Shown here: positions 1 to 11,000 of the stretch, piece by piece
Layout: every line of letters starts with the position of its first letter
Numbering within the stretch: position 1 is the first letter of the stretch
NCBI GenBank assembly: GCA_903854235.1
Contig: CAINVV010000112.1
Location: forward strand, 1-36,289
Reading direction: 5' to 3'
DNA length: 36,289 bases
Source of the DNA: an uncultured Bacteroidia bacterium
Lineage (GTDB): Bacteria; Bacteroidota; Bacteroidia; Bacteroidales; Prolixibacteraceae
Notes under the pieces: model-generated
What the model was told of the DNA's origin: nothing
What the model saw: only the letters and a program-made list of their open reading frames with translations
Databases searched by the model: none
Program-made: the position numbers and the translations under genes

Positions 1-47
1 CGCCGTCTTTCTTCAGTGCTCAATTGAAACTGTTGTCTTTTTGCCAT
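1..47 (-). CDS. 5' end of a leftward gene, truncated by the window edge
   Basis: An ATG at 47-45 opens a reading frame that runs off the window after about 15 codons and reads MAKRQQFQLSTEERR. The bases just before the ATG are A-rich (aaaaag), as is usual for Bacteroidota starts. The start resembles the beginnings of some small DNA-binding or transposase proteins, but fifteen residues are not enough to assign a family. A 9-bp inverted repeat lies directly upstream in the leader. The alternative is that this is a chance frame; the basic, hydrophilic N-terminus and leader dyad make a real gene somewhat more likely. Confidence 0.45.
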   Translation of the reverse strand, partial: MAKRQQFQLSTEERR

Positions 48-53
48 CTTTTT

Positions 54-89
54 ACCGTTTAAAAAATTAATTTTAACTCTTTAAACGGT
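54..89 (-). promoter_or_regulatory. Inverted repeat in the leader of the truncated left-edge gene
   Basis: ACCGTTTAA at 54-62 is repeated inverted as TTAAACGGT at 81-89, with 18 bases between. It sits 7 bases upstream of the ATG of the left-edge gene. It may be an operator, a leader hairpin or the terminal repeat of an element; the sequence alone does not decide. Confidence 0.4.
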
Positions 90-135
90 CAACATATTTC
101 AGGCTCTGACAGGATGGTGATGGGGGCTGCAGTAG

Positions 136-155
136 AGACGTTGCATGCAACGTCT
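136..155. repeat. Perfect 20-bp palindrome (REP-like element)
   Basis: AGACGTTGCATGCAACGTCT at 136-155 is its own reverse complement over all 20 bases. It lies 27 bases past the stop codon of the leftward aldo/keto reductase, so it may help end that transcript, although no T-run follows on the minus strand. The form resembles short palindromic intergenic repeats dispersed in many Bacteroidota and cyanobacterial genomes. I see no second copy in this window. Confidence 0.55.
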
Positions 156-182
156 TTCACTTTCCATTTTTCACTTTTCATT

Positions 183-1673
183 TTATCCTTTGGCTTCCGC
201 TATTCTGTTTTTCTTGTCAACCACCATCACCGAATAAGTAGCCGTTCCCTTTCCTTTTTGTTTGTCCTCAAACTGGTAAGGAGTTTTTGTCGTTTGCGGC
301 TGGAAGGGGATTTCTGTCACCAGGAACCCATTCCTCCAGATTTCATAGCGGTCTATTGCCGCATCGCCGGCGTAGGCGGTATGCCACGTGATCACGGCAT
401 TCTTGTCATTTTGGGTCACCCTGACCTCCCTTGGCGGGGTCAGACCCTGAAACGACTTTTGAAAATAGTTGGTCTTTCCCTCCTTGGATTTGGAGGCGAG
501 TAGTTCGATCTCTTTCCGTTCGGTCTCATTGAGTGCATTTTGGCTTACCTGAGCGTGTTTCAGGTTGAAGGAGAGCTGACACTGAGTTGGATCTTCGCTG
601 ATTTTCCCAATCCCGATGATGGCGGTATGAATACCGGGTGTACTCAGTGAATATTTGATCAACTGATTGGCCGGAAGCTCCTTGCTGCCAACCTCCAGTA
701 CCACATGGGATACATTGTTAGACCATTCTGCCTTTTTGGTATACATGGCTCCATCGGCAAAGACCTTCATGGCAATGATGCCCATGTTCTTGGCCGCAGC
801 CACGGGAATGACATTGTGCTGCATGTTGAAATAAAGCTGGTCGTTGGCATTGATGGCCACCAGCATACCTTCCAGCAGATCCTCGCTGTCGCGCTGGATC
901 ATCTCGATCATAACAGATGTGTCACTGTGGCCAGAGAAGCCAACGTGACGGATCAGTTTTTCTTTTTTTGGATTGAGACCGGTGCGGTTGGTGCCATCCC
1001 TTACATCCCTGAGAGCAGCCAGAGCACCGATGGTGGCTGCTTTAGGATCGGGATGCGCATATCCCTCATAGAGGGCATCCACCTCTTCCATTCTGACCAG
1101 ATTATGAATCAAGACCATATCCAGATAGGCATCTTTCGGATAGTTTCCTGTACCATCACCAAAGATCTGGGTCAGAGAGCGCCTGACATCGTCCAATGCT
1201 TTTGAGCCGGCCGGTCCGTTGGAATGCCCGACGACATTTGGTTTATCATCACCCCCTTTGCCAAAACGAAGCATGGTTTTGGAGGTCAGGAAGATGGCTT
1301 TGCGTTTTGAAGCCTGAAAATTGGGTTTACCAGGAACCAGTCCAAGGTTGCTGAATGCTTTACCGTAATTTGCCTGACTGGGGCCGTATACATTGGAGGT
1401 ATCAAAATAATTAAGGCCCAGACGATAGGCTTTTTCAACAATGGCCACTGGGTCTGTATTTTCCGGTGTCCATTGGAGGGAAGATTGTCCTCCCAGCCCA
1501 AGGGTAGTGACCTTGAAGCCGATGCGTCCGAAAGATCTTTTCATAAGTGGAGTCATAGGAGACTGATCGCCGGAGGCAAAAAGTGCCGGGGCAAAAGTGG
1601 CGCCCGCCGCAAGTAAAGCAGTTGTTTTGATGAACTGACGCCGTGATTTGGGGGAGTGATTCTCGCTTTTCAT
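183..1673 (-). CDS. Tat-exported aldo/keto reductase with C-terminal Fn3-like domain
   Basis: A 496-residue protein. Residues 1-34 form a twin-arginine signal (SRRQFIKTTALLAAG, then a hydrophobic stretch ending near FASGD), so the enzyme should be exported folded, consistent with a cofactor-binding enzyme. Residues about 45-395 match the aldo/keto reductase barrel: GLGGQSS near the start of the barrel, the catalytic Asp/Tyr stretch NYFDTSNVYG, the catalytic Lys in LTSKTM, and the His in LIHNL. The family reduces aldehydes or sugars with NADPH. The last ~85 residues (TPPREVRVTQ onward, with ITWHTAYAG and RYEIWRNG) look like a fibronectin type III or related beta-sandwich, which is not a standard part of the family. 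It is transcribed alone, divergently from the ABC operon. The substrate is unknown. Confidence 0.85.
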   Translation of the reverse strand: MKSENHSPKSRRQFIKTTALLAAGATFAPALFASGDQSPMTPLMKRSFGRIGFKVTTLGLGGQSSLQWTPENTDPVAIVEKAYRLGLNYFDTSNVYGPSQANYGKAFSNLGLVPGKPNFQASKRKAIFLTSKTMLRFGKGGDDKPNVVGHSNGPAGSKALDDVRRSLTQIFGDGTGNYPKDAYLDMVLIHNLVRMEEVDALYEGYAHPDPKAATIGALAALRDVRDGTNRTGLNPKKEKLIRHVGFSGHSDTSVMIEMIQRDSEDLLEGMLVAINANDQLYFNMQHNVIPVAAAKNMGIIAMKVFADGAMYTKKAEWSNNVSHVVLEVGSKELPANQLIKYSLSTPGIHTAIIGIGKISEDPTQCQLSFNLKHAQVSQNALNETERKEIELLASKSKEGKTNYFQKSFQGLTPPREVRVTQNDKNAVITWHTAYAGDAAIDRYEIWRNGFLVTEIPFQPQTTKTPYQFEDKQKGKGTATYSVMVVDKKNRIAEAKG

Positions 1674-1815
1674 ACTTCAATGATTAAACAATTGATTTTA
1701 CGAATCTTGCAATATCTGGTTTCGTTCCAACTCCTAATAATTTAACATGATTGGATATGACATGCCCTAAACTAATTTTTCTATTTTTACGATTATTAAA
1801 CCAACCTTCATTTTA

Positions 1816-1838
1816 AACATACCGGCAGCAAGTATGTT
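1816..1838. promoter_or_regulatory. Dyad, possible operator of the ABC exporter operon
   Basis: AACATAC at 1816-1822 and GTATGTT at 1832-1838 form a perfect 7-bp dyad with 9 bases between. An overlapping outer pair (ATACC/GGTAT) extends the symmetry. It lies in the 245-base divergent gap, 80 bases before the ATPase start. Small ABC exporters in Bacteroidota are often controlled by GntR/YtrA-type repressors binding such dyads, but no regulator gene is adjacent here. Confidence 0.4.
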
Positions 1839-1918
1839 GGTATATCAAAAAAAAATACAGAAATACGTCATCAACAAACATATATTTTACTGAAAATGTG
1901 AGTTTTAAATAAATTATA

Positions 1919-2668
1919 ATGATTCAAATAACAGACCTGACAAAAAACTACGGGAAAAACTGCATTCTGGACAAGATTAACCTGAATTTGAATTTCGGGC
2001 AAGTATATTGTTTACTCGGAAAAAATGGCGCGGGGAAAACTACCCTTATTAACCTGATGTTGGATTTGATTCTGCCTGATCAAGGCCGAATTACCCTGTT
2101 TGGCAAAGATCACAATACATTGGACCATCTTGACAAAAGAAAACTGGGTGTCATCATTGAAAATCTGGCTTTGATTGAGGAGATCAGTGGGTTTGATTTC
2201 CTGATGTTGGTTGGCAAAATATATGAGATGCCGGCCGAAACACTTATGAAAAGGATTAAAGATCTATTCAGCTATTTCTTTGAGGAGGAGTCTGACCTAA
2301 AAAAGAATATTTCAAGATATTCCACAGGAATGAAGAAAAAGATAGCCTTTTGTGCAGCAGTAATTCATGCTCCGAATATTCTGATCATGGATGAACCTTT
2401 TTCGGGCCTGGATCCTATGGTAGCAAACCAAATGGCGCAATTTATAAAGAAATATCAGCGCGAGGACAGGCTTGTCCTGATCTCCTCCCATGACCTGACT
2501 TATGTTGAGAAGGTGGCCACCCACATTGGAGTGCTAAACGATAAAAAATTGATGTTCAATGCTTCACTGCAAGAGTTTACGGAAAATGGAGAGAAAGAAC
2601 TGGATTCCGCCTTGCTAAAAATTCTGAAACCAAACGAAACCGAACTTTCAAAAATGGATTGGATATGA
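1919..2668 (+). CDS. ABC transporter ATP-binding protein
   Basis: A 249-residue nucleotide-binding subunit of an ABC exporter of the simple two-gene (CcmA/YtrB-like) type. Motifs in order: Walker A GKNGAGKTT at about residue 35; a Q-loop region around GVIIENLAL; the signature in a divergent form, YSTGMKKK, at about 134; Walker B ILIMDEPFSGLDP at about 155; and the H-loop in SSHD at about 190. Length is normal for the family, with a short C-terminal tail after residue 225. The stop overlaps the permease start as ATGA, so the two are surely co-translated. No substrate can be read from the ATPase. Confidence 0.93.
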   Translation: MIQITDLTKNYGKNCILDKINLNLNFGQVYCLLGKNGAGKTTLINLMLDLILPDQGRITLFGKDHNTLDHLDKRKLGVIIENLALIEEISGFDFLMLVGKIYEMPAETLMKRIKDLFSYFFEEESDLKKNISRYSTGMKKKIAFCAAVIHAPNILIMDEPFSGLDPMVANQMAQFIKKYQREDRLVLISSHDLTYVEKVATHIGVLNDKKLMFNASLQEFTENGEKELDSALLKILKPNETELSKMDWI

Positions 2669-3996
2669 TAGGATATCTGTTGTGGATTAGAATGAAGGGA
2701 TTCTTTACCGGGTTAAGGAATCCCTGGAAGATCGTTTTGCACCTGGTTTTACTCTTGACGGTTTATGCTTATGGAAGGCTTTTTGCTCATGTAATAAACA
2801 AGGCCGGCAATGGGGAAATCGAGACATTTTCGCCTGAAAAAATGATTTCAGTTATATGGGTTTTGATTGCCGGCTTTACAATAGTCAAGATGTTCTTCCC
2901 AACTTATACACCCATAAGGCAAATTTTTCCCAAATATCTTCCTGTCCCAAAATTCCAAAGATATTTGCTGTCGGTTGTCACGGAGTTGACAACAAGCTAC
3001 TTTTTCTACCTCTTCTTGTTTTTACTATTCGGTTGTTGGTATCTTGACTATTCAAAATACTGGTTTTTGTATTCATGCCTGACTGCCCTGATTACGTCCA
3101 TCCTTTTCAAAAGGATTCTTCAATACTTCATCGATTTCAGATTAAAAAGATATAGTCTGATCATGTTGGGGATAACTGCAATCCTTATTTTGACTCTCTT
3201 TTACATCGGCAATTTCTTGTTGCTTTCCTTTGGATACCTATGCGGACTCTTGCCCCTGCTCCTTTTTCTGATCGGTTTCAAACTTGACTGCCAAATAATA
3301 GAAAGTAAAAAAATTGATCTTCAGCCAATAACCAAAAATGCAAATGTCTACTTAAAGTTACTGATTAACAATCGGCAGGCACGACTCCTTCTGTTGGTAG
3401 GCATTCTTTTTAAAAGCTTGCTTCTTATTGGCGATTATGGCCTGTTCAAAGGCAAGGGGAAACATCTTTTTGACGGCCAGATTATTTACTGGATGTTTGC
3501 CTCACCATTAATCCTATTCACCTATGTTTTCAACAATATCTGGGGATTTTGGACGAATGTATGGATGAATGTTGAATTGCGTTCAGGCAAATCCAAACAC
3601 CTGATCAATTTCACCTTAAAATTGTTGCTCCTTCCTCTGATCATCGATGCGTTTATCACCCTCCCTATCCTGCTCTTTACCTGGGACAACCACCAGTTCA
3701 TACTCCTTTTCTACGCTGTCTCGTTGATATTTCTGGTTTGTTCCTCCTTCTTGTGGTCCATCCTATTTCCGATCACAATCAACTCCTATTTTCAAATGAA
3801 AGGCAGCAGCTCATTTGTAAGTTCCCTTAGTGCGATGGTTTCAGTGATAGCTCTTTCCCTGATCAAAATAAATTATTGGTTCTACATCCTGATCCCACTG
3901 TTTTTGTTGTTTTCATTTGCGGGTTACAGGTTGGCCTTAGATGTTTACAGGGAGAAGAAATATCAGATTTATAAAAAGTTAAACAAAGGATATTAG
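2665..3996 (+). CDS. ABC transporter membrane subunit (DUF5687-like exporter permease)
   Basis: A strongly hydrophobic protein of 443 residues from the ATG at 2665; a TTG two codons upstream (2659) is also in frame, but the ATG overlaps the ATPase stop as ATGA, which is the better start. About ten to twelve hydrophobic segments are visible, in two clusters (residues ~15-210 and ~240-435) separated by a polar linker around ESKKIDLQPITKN. No extracellular MacB-like domain or ATPase motif is present. Together with the ATPase it should form an inner-membrane exporter. The layout resembles Bacteroidota permeases annotated DUF5687; that assignment is by resemblance only. Confidence 0.8.
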   Translation: MIGYLLWIRMKGFFTGLRNPWKIVLHLVLLLTVYAYGRLFAHVINKAGNGEIETFSPEKMISVIWVLIAGFTIVKMFFPTYTPIRQIFPKYLPVPKFQRYLLSVVTELTTSYFFYLFLFLLFGCWYLDYSKYWFLYSCLTALITSILFKRILQYFIDFRLKRYSLIMLGITAILILTLFYIGNFLLLSFGYLCGLLPLLLFLIGFKLDCQIIESKKIDLQPITKNANVYLKLLINNRQARLLLLVGILFKSLLLIGDYGLFKGKGKHLFDGQIIYWMFASPLILFTYVFNNIWGFWTNVWMNVELRSGKSKHLINFTLKLLLLPLIIDAFITLPILLFTWDNHQFILLFYAVSLIFLVCSSFLWSILFPITINSYFQMKGSSSFVSSLSAMVSVIALSLIKINYWFYILIPLFLLFSFAGYRLALDVYREKKYQIYKKLNKGY

Positions 3997-4008
3997 CACC
4001 AGAATAAG

Positions 4009-4091
4009 ATTTAAAATTGGATCTACGTTTCCGCTATTTCAAGGACATAAATCGACAAGGCTTCTGAATTTTAAATGCTTAATCCAATTTT
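4009..4091. terminator. Convergent-gene spacer with two competing inverted repeats
   Basis: Between the permease stop and the beta-barrel stop lie AAAATTGGAT (4013-4022) and its exact inverse ATCCAATTTT (4082-4091). An overlapping pair, ATTTAAAATT (4009-4018) with AATTTTAAAT (4067-4076), uses the same left arm, so only one can form at a time. There is no clean GC-rich stem with a T-run. A weak bidirectional terminator is possible; AT-rich chance pairing is also possible. Confidence 0.25.
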
Positions 4092-4157
4092 CATTAAAAA
4101 TCCCCTATGAACTTAAAAAAACCACTTTTTAGCAATAGACTGCTTTCTGATCCGAAT

Positions 4158-5003
4158 TTACTTTTGAACAGGTTTCGCTTCCTTATTATTGTTCCCAAAA
4201 TGCCAGACTATTCCAGCCTTTAGTCCCAGTGCGATCGTTCTGGCGCTATGTGTCTGGTCGGATGCCAGTACACCATTGTATATGCCATTCTGCTGGTAAA
4301 CCAGCTTGCCTGCACTTTTTGCCACATTGTTCAATCCATAATCCACGTATCCTCCTGCATACAAACCGAGTTGGTCCAACAAAGCATATTCGGCCCCCAA
4401 ATCCGCAAAGGCGGAAAAGGAACTCCTGACCGAAACGGGACCTGTCAATCGCTCGGAAATGTTGCTAAACCCGTGACGTGGAAGATCTTGCAGCTCTACA
4501 TTGTACTGGCTGTAGAAGCCAGTTGTGCTAATTTCTCCTCCAATCGACCGATAGGTGGTCTTTAAAGGGATCGAAACCTTCATCCCAGCCGTAGCCAGGA
4601 TCTGAATCTTATCCTTCAGATGGAACCGATATTGCAATCCAAGTGGCAGATCTAAATACAACAATTGCTGTTTTTCTTTCCAGTTGAGGTAGTTGGTTTT
4701 GTAATCATAGGCAGTACCGTCGGCATCGACCGATGGTGCGACCGTCAGGTAATTCAGGGTTGCAACCGGATTAAACGACTGCAACCCGATACCTGTTTGC
4801 AATCCCCAATGATTGGAAAAATTGAATCCATATCCGGCCAGGAAAGAATATCCTAAACGGCCCTGTTCGTTGCCGTTTTTCAGACCATAGGAGAGATTGT
4901 GGAAACCTCCGCCTACATTCGCGTAAAGGTAAGAACCATTCTCCTGAGCCTTCAGATTTGAACTCAAGAATAGAGTCAATGCTATGATTAAATGTTTTTT
5001 CAT
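4158..5003 (-). CDS. Outer-membrane beta-barrel protein
   Basis: About 281 residues from the ATG at 5003, which gives a clean signal peptide MKKHLIIALTLFLSSNLKAQ; an ATG five codons upstream (5018) is in frame but would put acidic residues before the signal. After cleavage the chain has alternating hydrophobic strands ending in aromatic residues (YLYANVGGGF, RLGYSFLAGYGF, WGLQTGIGL, LYLDLPLGLQYRF, LGLKAGIVWHF), typical of porin-like barrels with outer-membrane-beta-barrel annotation. A short charged tail (GNNNKEAKPVQK) follows the last strand, unusual because barrels commonly end on the terminal aromatic residue. It starts 30 bases after the giant secreted protein and is presumably co-transcribed, so it could be its outer-membrane partner. 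Confidence 0.8.
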   Translation of the reverse strand: MKKHLIIALTLFLSSNLKAQENGSYLYANVGGGFHNLSYGLKNGNEQGRLGYSFLAGYGFNFSNHWGLQTGIGLQSFNPVATLNYLTVAPSVDADGTAYDYKTNYLNWKEKQQLLYLDLPLGLQYRFHLKDKIQILATAGMKVSIPLKTTYRSIGGEISTTGFYSQYNVELQDLPRHGFSNISERLTGPVSVRSSFSAFADLGAEYALLDQLGLYAGGYVDYGLNNVAKSAGKLVYQQNGIYNGVLASDQTHSARTIALGLKAGIVWHFGNNNKEAKPVQK

Positions 5004-5033
5004 TTCCGGAAAATTCAAATTTGTTTGCTACAA

Positions 5034-8000
5034 TTATTTAACCAATACCATCCGATAGGAATAATCATTGCCGTTCGAAGTGATAACGTGACCGACATAA
5101 ATTCCATCCTGATTCTGCAGATTCAGACTGTTGAGCAGTTCCACCTTTTTTGTTGAGTAGATCTGTACCCCCTGAATGTTGAAGATGCTCATCACAGCTC
5201 CCTGCAACTCCTCATCACTCAATCCATCTATCTTAACCATACTGGTTTGATTTACCTTTAAAGGATTTGGGTAAACACTTACCGTCACCTTCTTCTTCAA
5301 CGGAATATTCAGCACCTTTGGACACGTATTGAAGGAGATGCCATTGTTTGTGGTCAGTTTCACGGAATAAGCCCCCACCAAACCGGCTGGATCACTGTAA
5401 TATTGCTTGGTTGCTCCATCGATGATGGTACCATTTTTGTACCATTGGAAGCCGGTGAAGGTATTGGATTCGTTGTTGCACAGGATCACATCGTCGAATT
5501 TGGCTACGATGTAGTCGGAAGGTACATTGACCACAAACTGGAAGTTGTACAAATCACTGGCAACACCCAGCTCATTTCGGAACTGGATAGATGCCGGATA
5601 AGTTCCATAGGGAGTTCCGGCAGGAATAGGAATGGTCACAGTACCACTGGTACCTACAGAAGGTAAATTGGTGTAACCACTGTTCTGAAATCCCTGAGCA
5701 AGTGCAGCTGAGCCATACAGAACCTGAAATTGGACAGGATTACCGCTCAAAACCGTATAGGAAAGATCCAGACTGGATCCTTGACATCCCGAAGTAGTAG
5801 AAAGTACGGCATTGAATATCACCACCTTCTCAGATATTTTCGCTCCGGTTATCAGCAAGTTTGCAGGAACGAGGTAGTTGGTCGCAGCGCTGCCGCCAAG
5901 CGTGTAAGCCACTGTAATGGTTTTTCCTGTACCTGCCGATGCATCGTTGAAGTTGGCAATGGCCGAAACACTGATGTTGCCAGCATCATCCGGTTCGACT
6001 CCTGACAAGCTTCCCGCCGATACGACCACTGCTGTCGTATTTCCATCTACCATTTTATTGGATGTAACGAGCGTATTGCTGATTGACAATTGCTTAGGTA
6101 CAATTTCCCCATTGGGAACCACCGCATCAGTTGGCCGGATGTAATTCCCACTAGCAGGTCCGGTCAGTGAATAAGCAATGTTGATCGTTTTACCCTTTTC
6201 CACATTTTTACTGCTGTAATTGGCAACCACCACAGGAGTCACGAAATTTTCGTCACCTGGTGCAAGACCCTGCAAGAGACCCGGACCAACATTTGCCTTG
6301 GTGGAACCGTCGTAGATTTTTAAACCCGTCACCACCGGATTGCCAATTGTCAGGGATTTGGGCGTGATCGTCAGGGACTTGCCTACAAACGAAATCGTGT
6401 AGTTTGGTCCGGCACTTAGGTAGCCAATGTTGATAGCATAAGTACCTACTGCCTCTCCCTGCAACCTGGCCAGCGCTCCTGTAAAATGATCGGAGGCTAA
6501 CAGTGCCGGGGTTGCGGCATAGGTCAACTGTGGATCACTTGTCCCATACGTTTTGGATTGGCCATCTGCGGCAACCACTATGGCAGCAGGATTTATTGTC
6601 AAGATTGCCGGAGCATAGCTGATGGTATAGTTTGGATCCGCTGCTCCATAAAGTGAGATTGGATAGATGGCCACCGGACTTGATGAGGTTGCAAATGTGC
6701 CGATGGTCGGCAGCGTCTTTGGAGCCTTGTCGCCATTCACCAATCCGGAATAGGTCACAGTAAAAGCAGGTAGCGCTGCGCCATAAACTTTCGATTTATT
6801 TTCGGCAGTTATCAGCAGGTTTCTCTTACTCACATATCCATAGAATGGAAAGTAGGTGACTGCATAGTTGCTTTCCTTGAATCCATTCGCTCCTGTTGCT
6901 TTGGAAGGCATCACTACGTAACTTGCACCTGCAGGTGCATAGGCATCACCTCCTGTAGCATCCGGAGTCAGGGTCACGTCAGTCACAACTTCCTTGCCCC
7001 CTCCTGTGGCATTTGAAACAAAATAGTTGGAGTATTGACCTGGAATCAGTTCAGAACCAAATTCCCTGAAAGGACCCGTAGCCGTCACAAACAAGGGTCT
7101 TCTGACGATGTCCATGTATCCTGTTACAAAAGTGATGTCATAGTTTCCGGAAGTTAAACCGTCGGGAGTAATCGAATAGCTTACTCCGACGTTCACAGCA
7201 GTCAAAGCGGTCCCACTGAAAATCAGGGCTCCGCCCAACACAGCTTCATTTTCCCCGGCAATAAATCCATTGTAGGTAACTGTGAAAGGATTATACACAA
7301 CGCCATTGTAGATTTTTGCTTTATTGTCGGCGGTGACAAGCAGCGTTTTTCGTTTGACTACGATGCTGATCGGATTGGCATATGCTTCTGAACATAAACC
7401 ACTTTTCACGACAGCTCTATATGACCAGGTGCCCGCTGATGTAGGAGTCTCACTGTAAGTAGTTGAGGTAGAGACAATGTCCATCCAGGATCCCGAACCC
7501 ACCATTTTTTGCCACTTAACGACTGTGCCTACTTGTCCGGCAAGTGTCATATTACCAGTGGCATCGCCATAGGTGATCGGACTGACACCTCCGGTAATAC
7601 TTCCACCAACGGATGCAGGGAATACCGTCATCCTGACTGCATTCGACTCGGCAGCTCCGCTCCAGTCGCTCATGCAGGCAACTCTTGCAAGCCGCTTGTA
7701 CCAGGATGTTACCGTGATCGGGCCTGGATCATAGGATGCGGAATTACTGCCGGCCAGGTCTGAAAAACCCGTAGTGCCACTTGTGGAGGAGACCTGCCAT
7801 TTGTATTCCAGAACGCCGGTATGTCCGGAGGGAAGAAGGGCGCTTGTCAGCCCAAGCGGATCAAATGGTGTGCATCCGTTTTGGTCGGATGAGATGGTAC
7901 CACCGTTGGTCGGATTGATACAGAAGAGTGTTATCTGACTTCCCGGATTGTTGGAAGAGGTTGCAGCCATATATTTTTCAGAACCAGCCGGACCGTTGTA

Positions 8001-11000
8001 TTCAAATACTTCAGCGAGGTAACTGGTCCCCATCGTTAATCCCGTTATGGTAACGCTTGTACCGGTACCATTGTAGACACAGTACCATCCGGAACCTACT
8101 AGTGAGCCATTGGCAAATACTGGGCTGGCAGTATAAGTGGTATTGATTGCCGGAGTTACTGTCCCGGCATTGGAAGCCTTCACAAAAACGACCCTTTTGC
8201 TACCATCTCCAATGGTCCAGCTTATGTTCATCTGATAACATTGAATCGCGGAGAATACCACCTCTGAGGCCTGGGTCGATGGAGTGGCAATAGCATCCAC
8301 CTTTACACCTGCCAAACTGCCAACATTATTCAAGGACATTACAGCGCCGTTTCCGGCAGCATCCCTGATCGTGCTTCCGTTCGGACTGATTGAAGCTCCT
8401 ACAGCAATCCCATCCGTATCCAGATCGCCTGCGACGGTGGTATAACGGAAAACAAGGCTTGATGTTCCCGATCCGGAGATGTTTACAGCATGAACAAGGT
8501 TACCTCCAATGATAAGTGTCAGGTAAGGAGTTCCTCCTGATAAAAAAACCATTTCACTGAAATTAACAGTAAAATCAAGATTTTGCCCTACCGTGAAGGT
8601 CCCGTTTGCAGGCACCGATACCGAGGAAACTGATGGTGGAGTAGTATCTATGGTTAGACTGATATTACCGGACCCGGCACTGTTGTTACCGGCCGCATCC
8701 GTACAAATGGCTCTGAGGGTATGGGGACCGTCGCCCAAATTTACAGCAGGGGTGTAGGACCAGTTTCCGGCGGCATCGGCTGTTGTCGTTCCGTTTGCAA
8801 CACCATCGACAAAGATGGTGACTGTGCTGTTTGCTTCAGCCATACCATTTATTGCTGGAGTATTGTCGTTGCTGCTGAATCCATTGGAGGGAGAAGTGAT
8901 GGCTGGAGGTACAGGTGAAGAGATATCTGCAGTAAAAGCCGTATCCGACATCAGGGAGATGTTCCCTGCACCATCTATGGCATAAACATTATAGGAAGTT
9001 CCATCCGTAACACCAGCATTGTTGGCAGAAATGGAGATGGTCGTATTGACATTGGCACCCGCAGAAGCGGCACTACCGATGGATGCAGCAGTGATAGCCG
9101 CCAGAGTGTTTGCCGTCGACGAGGGGACCACATAAAGCCTGCCCGTCGCCTCGCTGCTTTGCGCTACGACGTTAAAACCGGCAGTCCTTTCTGCAACATT
9201 GACAAAAGCATCTCCACCGGCTGTTCCAGCCGGAACAAGGGTGACAACAGGACTTTTTGTGTCAATGCTGAAATTTGGAGAGTTGACTGATCCACTCCCA
9301 CTGTTCCCTAACTGGTCAGCTATACCTGAATAGTTGAGTGTGATTTGATTGACTGCATTTTCCACATTGGCCGAAGGGGTAAAGATTCCTGTCCAGGTGA
9401 GAGACCCATCTGCTGAACTCATTGTATTCAGCGCACCATTTGGTACCGTGAGGTTTGCATTGGAAAATCCGGTTGCTGCTTCGGAGAAGGTAATGGTCAC
9501 TACCGTTGATTCCCCTATTTTCAGTGCATTGCTCCCAAACGAAAACAGGGCAGTCGGAGCTACGCCGTCCACTCTCACGTTGGCAGTACTTCCGACACCG
9601 GCAAGTACCAGACTCGCATCCATGCCCAAATTACTTTTCATTGTTCCACCATTTCTCGCTATGGAGGATCCTATAGTAATACCATTTGGATCCAGATCCC
9701 CTGCAGCCACGGTATACCTGAATAAAAGGGCAGTGGTGCCGCTGCCACTGATATAGCTTGCATTTACAGTTCCCGAATTCAAAATAAGAGGAAGAGTCGG
9801 CACACCACTCCCTGTATTAACGAAAACATTTTCGCTGTAATTGACAATAAAGTCTAGATTATCCCCCGGTTTGTAGGTTCCGTCGGTTGGTACCAATGCG
9901 GATGAAATGGTTGGAGTAGGCAAGATTGTCCAGATGAACCCAGCCTTCGTTGCCGTGCCTCCCGGGGTGGTCACACTGACATTTCCTGAGGAACCTGCTC
10001 CTACTACGGCAGTTATGCTTGTAGGAGAATCCACGGTGAAGGATGTTGCCGGAGTGCCGCCGAAAGTAACTGCGGTTACTCCGGTGAAATCTGTACCCGT
10101 AATGGTTACCGTTTGTCCGTTGGAGGCTATTGCAGGTGCAAAATCCGTCACTGCAGGGATCCTGTTTACCGTCACTTTAAATGTAGCAGATTTGGAATTT
10201 CCGAGTCCGTCGGTAACGGTATAGGTAACCATGGTAACACCCAGTGGAAAGTTGGCACCACTGGCCAGACCAGCAGTTCTGGTGGTATTTGGAACACCGC
10301 CAAGCGTATAGCCGATGGTTGCATAGCCGGAACCACTGTTTGATCCCTGCGTTCCGGCAGTCGGATAATTGCTTCCGCCGCCACCGCCACCCCAGTAACC
10401 TCCGCCACCGCCATAGTATCCACCGCCGCCGCCACCACCCGGATTACCTGGTCCATTCCCATTACCGGGTGTACTTCCACCATCGCCACCTATGCCTAAT
10501 GTTCCGGCGGTGGTACCCGGACATACGCCTCCACCTCCGGCAATACCGCCGGCAATTTGCGAACCACCACCACCACCGTTTGTAGGTTGGCCGTAACCGG
10601 CTGCTCCGGAAAGGCCTCCACCTGAACCGCCACCTGTGTAATAACTGCTTGGTGAGGCTCCACCGCCTCCGCCACCACCGCCTCCGGCAACCACGACCCT
10701 GTCTGTTAACGCTGTACCACCGATACGAAGATCCGTAGCACCCCCGCCGTGACCACCAAAAGCATAGAGATTACCCCCCTGGATAGCACCCATATTCCCT
10801 CCGCCATTGTAACTGGATCCTGAATTACTGTAGTGTGGGGATTGACCCCTGTCACCAACAAAAACATTGATGGCTGTACCAGGTGTAACGGCAAATGTTC
10901 CTGTAATATTTCCCCCATAGCCTCCGGGGATATCATAATATATACCCATGTACTGTCCGGTATTTGGATCAGAATAAGGCCAGATTCCTGATCCACCAGC

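Noticed and set aside
705-1205. Plus-strand open frame opposite the aldo/keto reductase
   Set aside because: Antisense shadow of a clear enzyme gene; His- and Ile-rich composition without family resemblance.
2659-2664. TTG start for the ABC permease
   Set aside because: The ATG at 2665 overlaps the ATPase stop as ATGA, the common coupled arrangement, and gives an equally good N-terminus.
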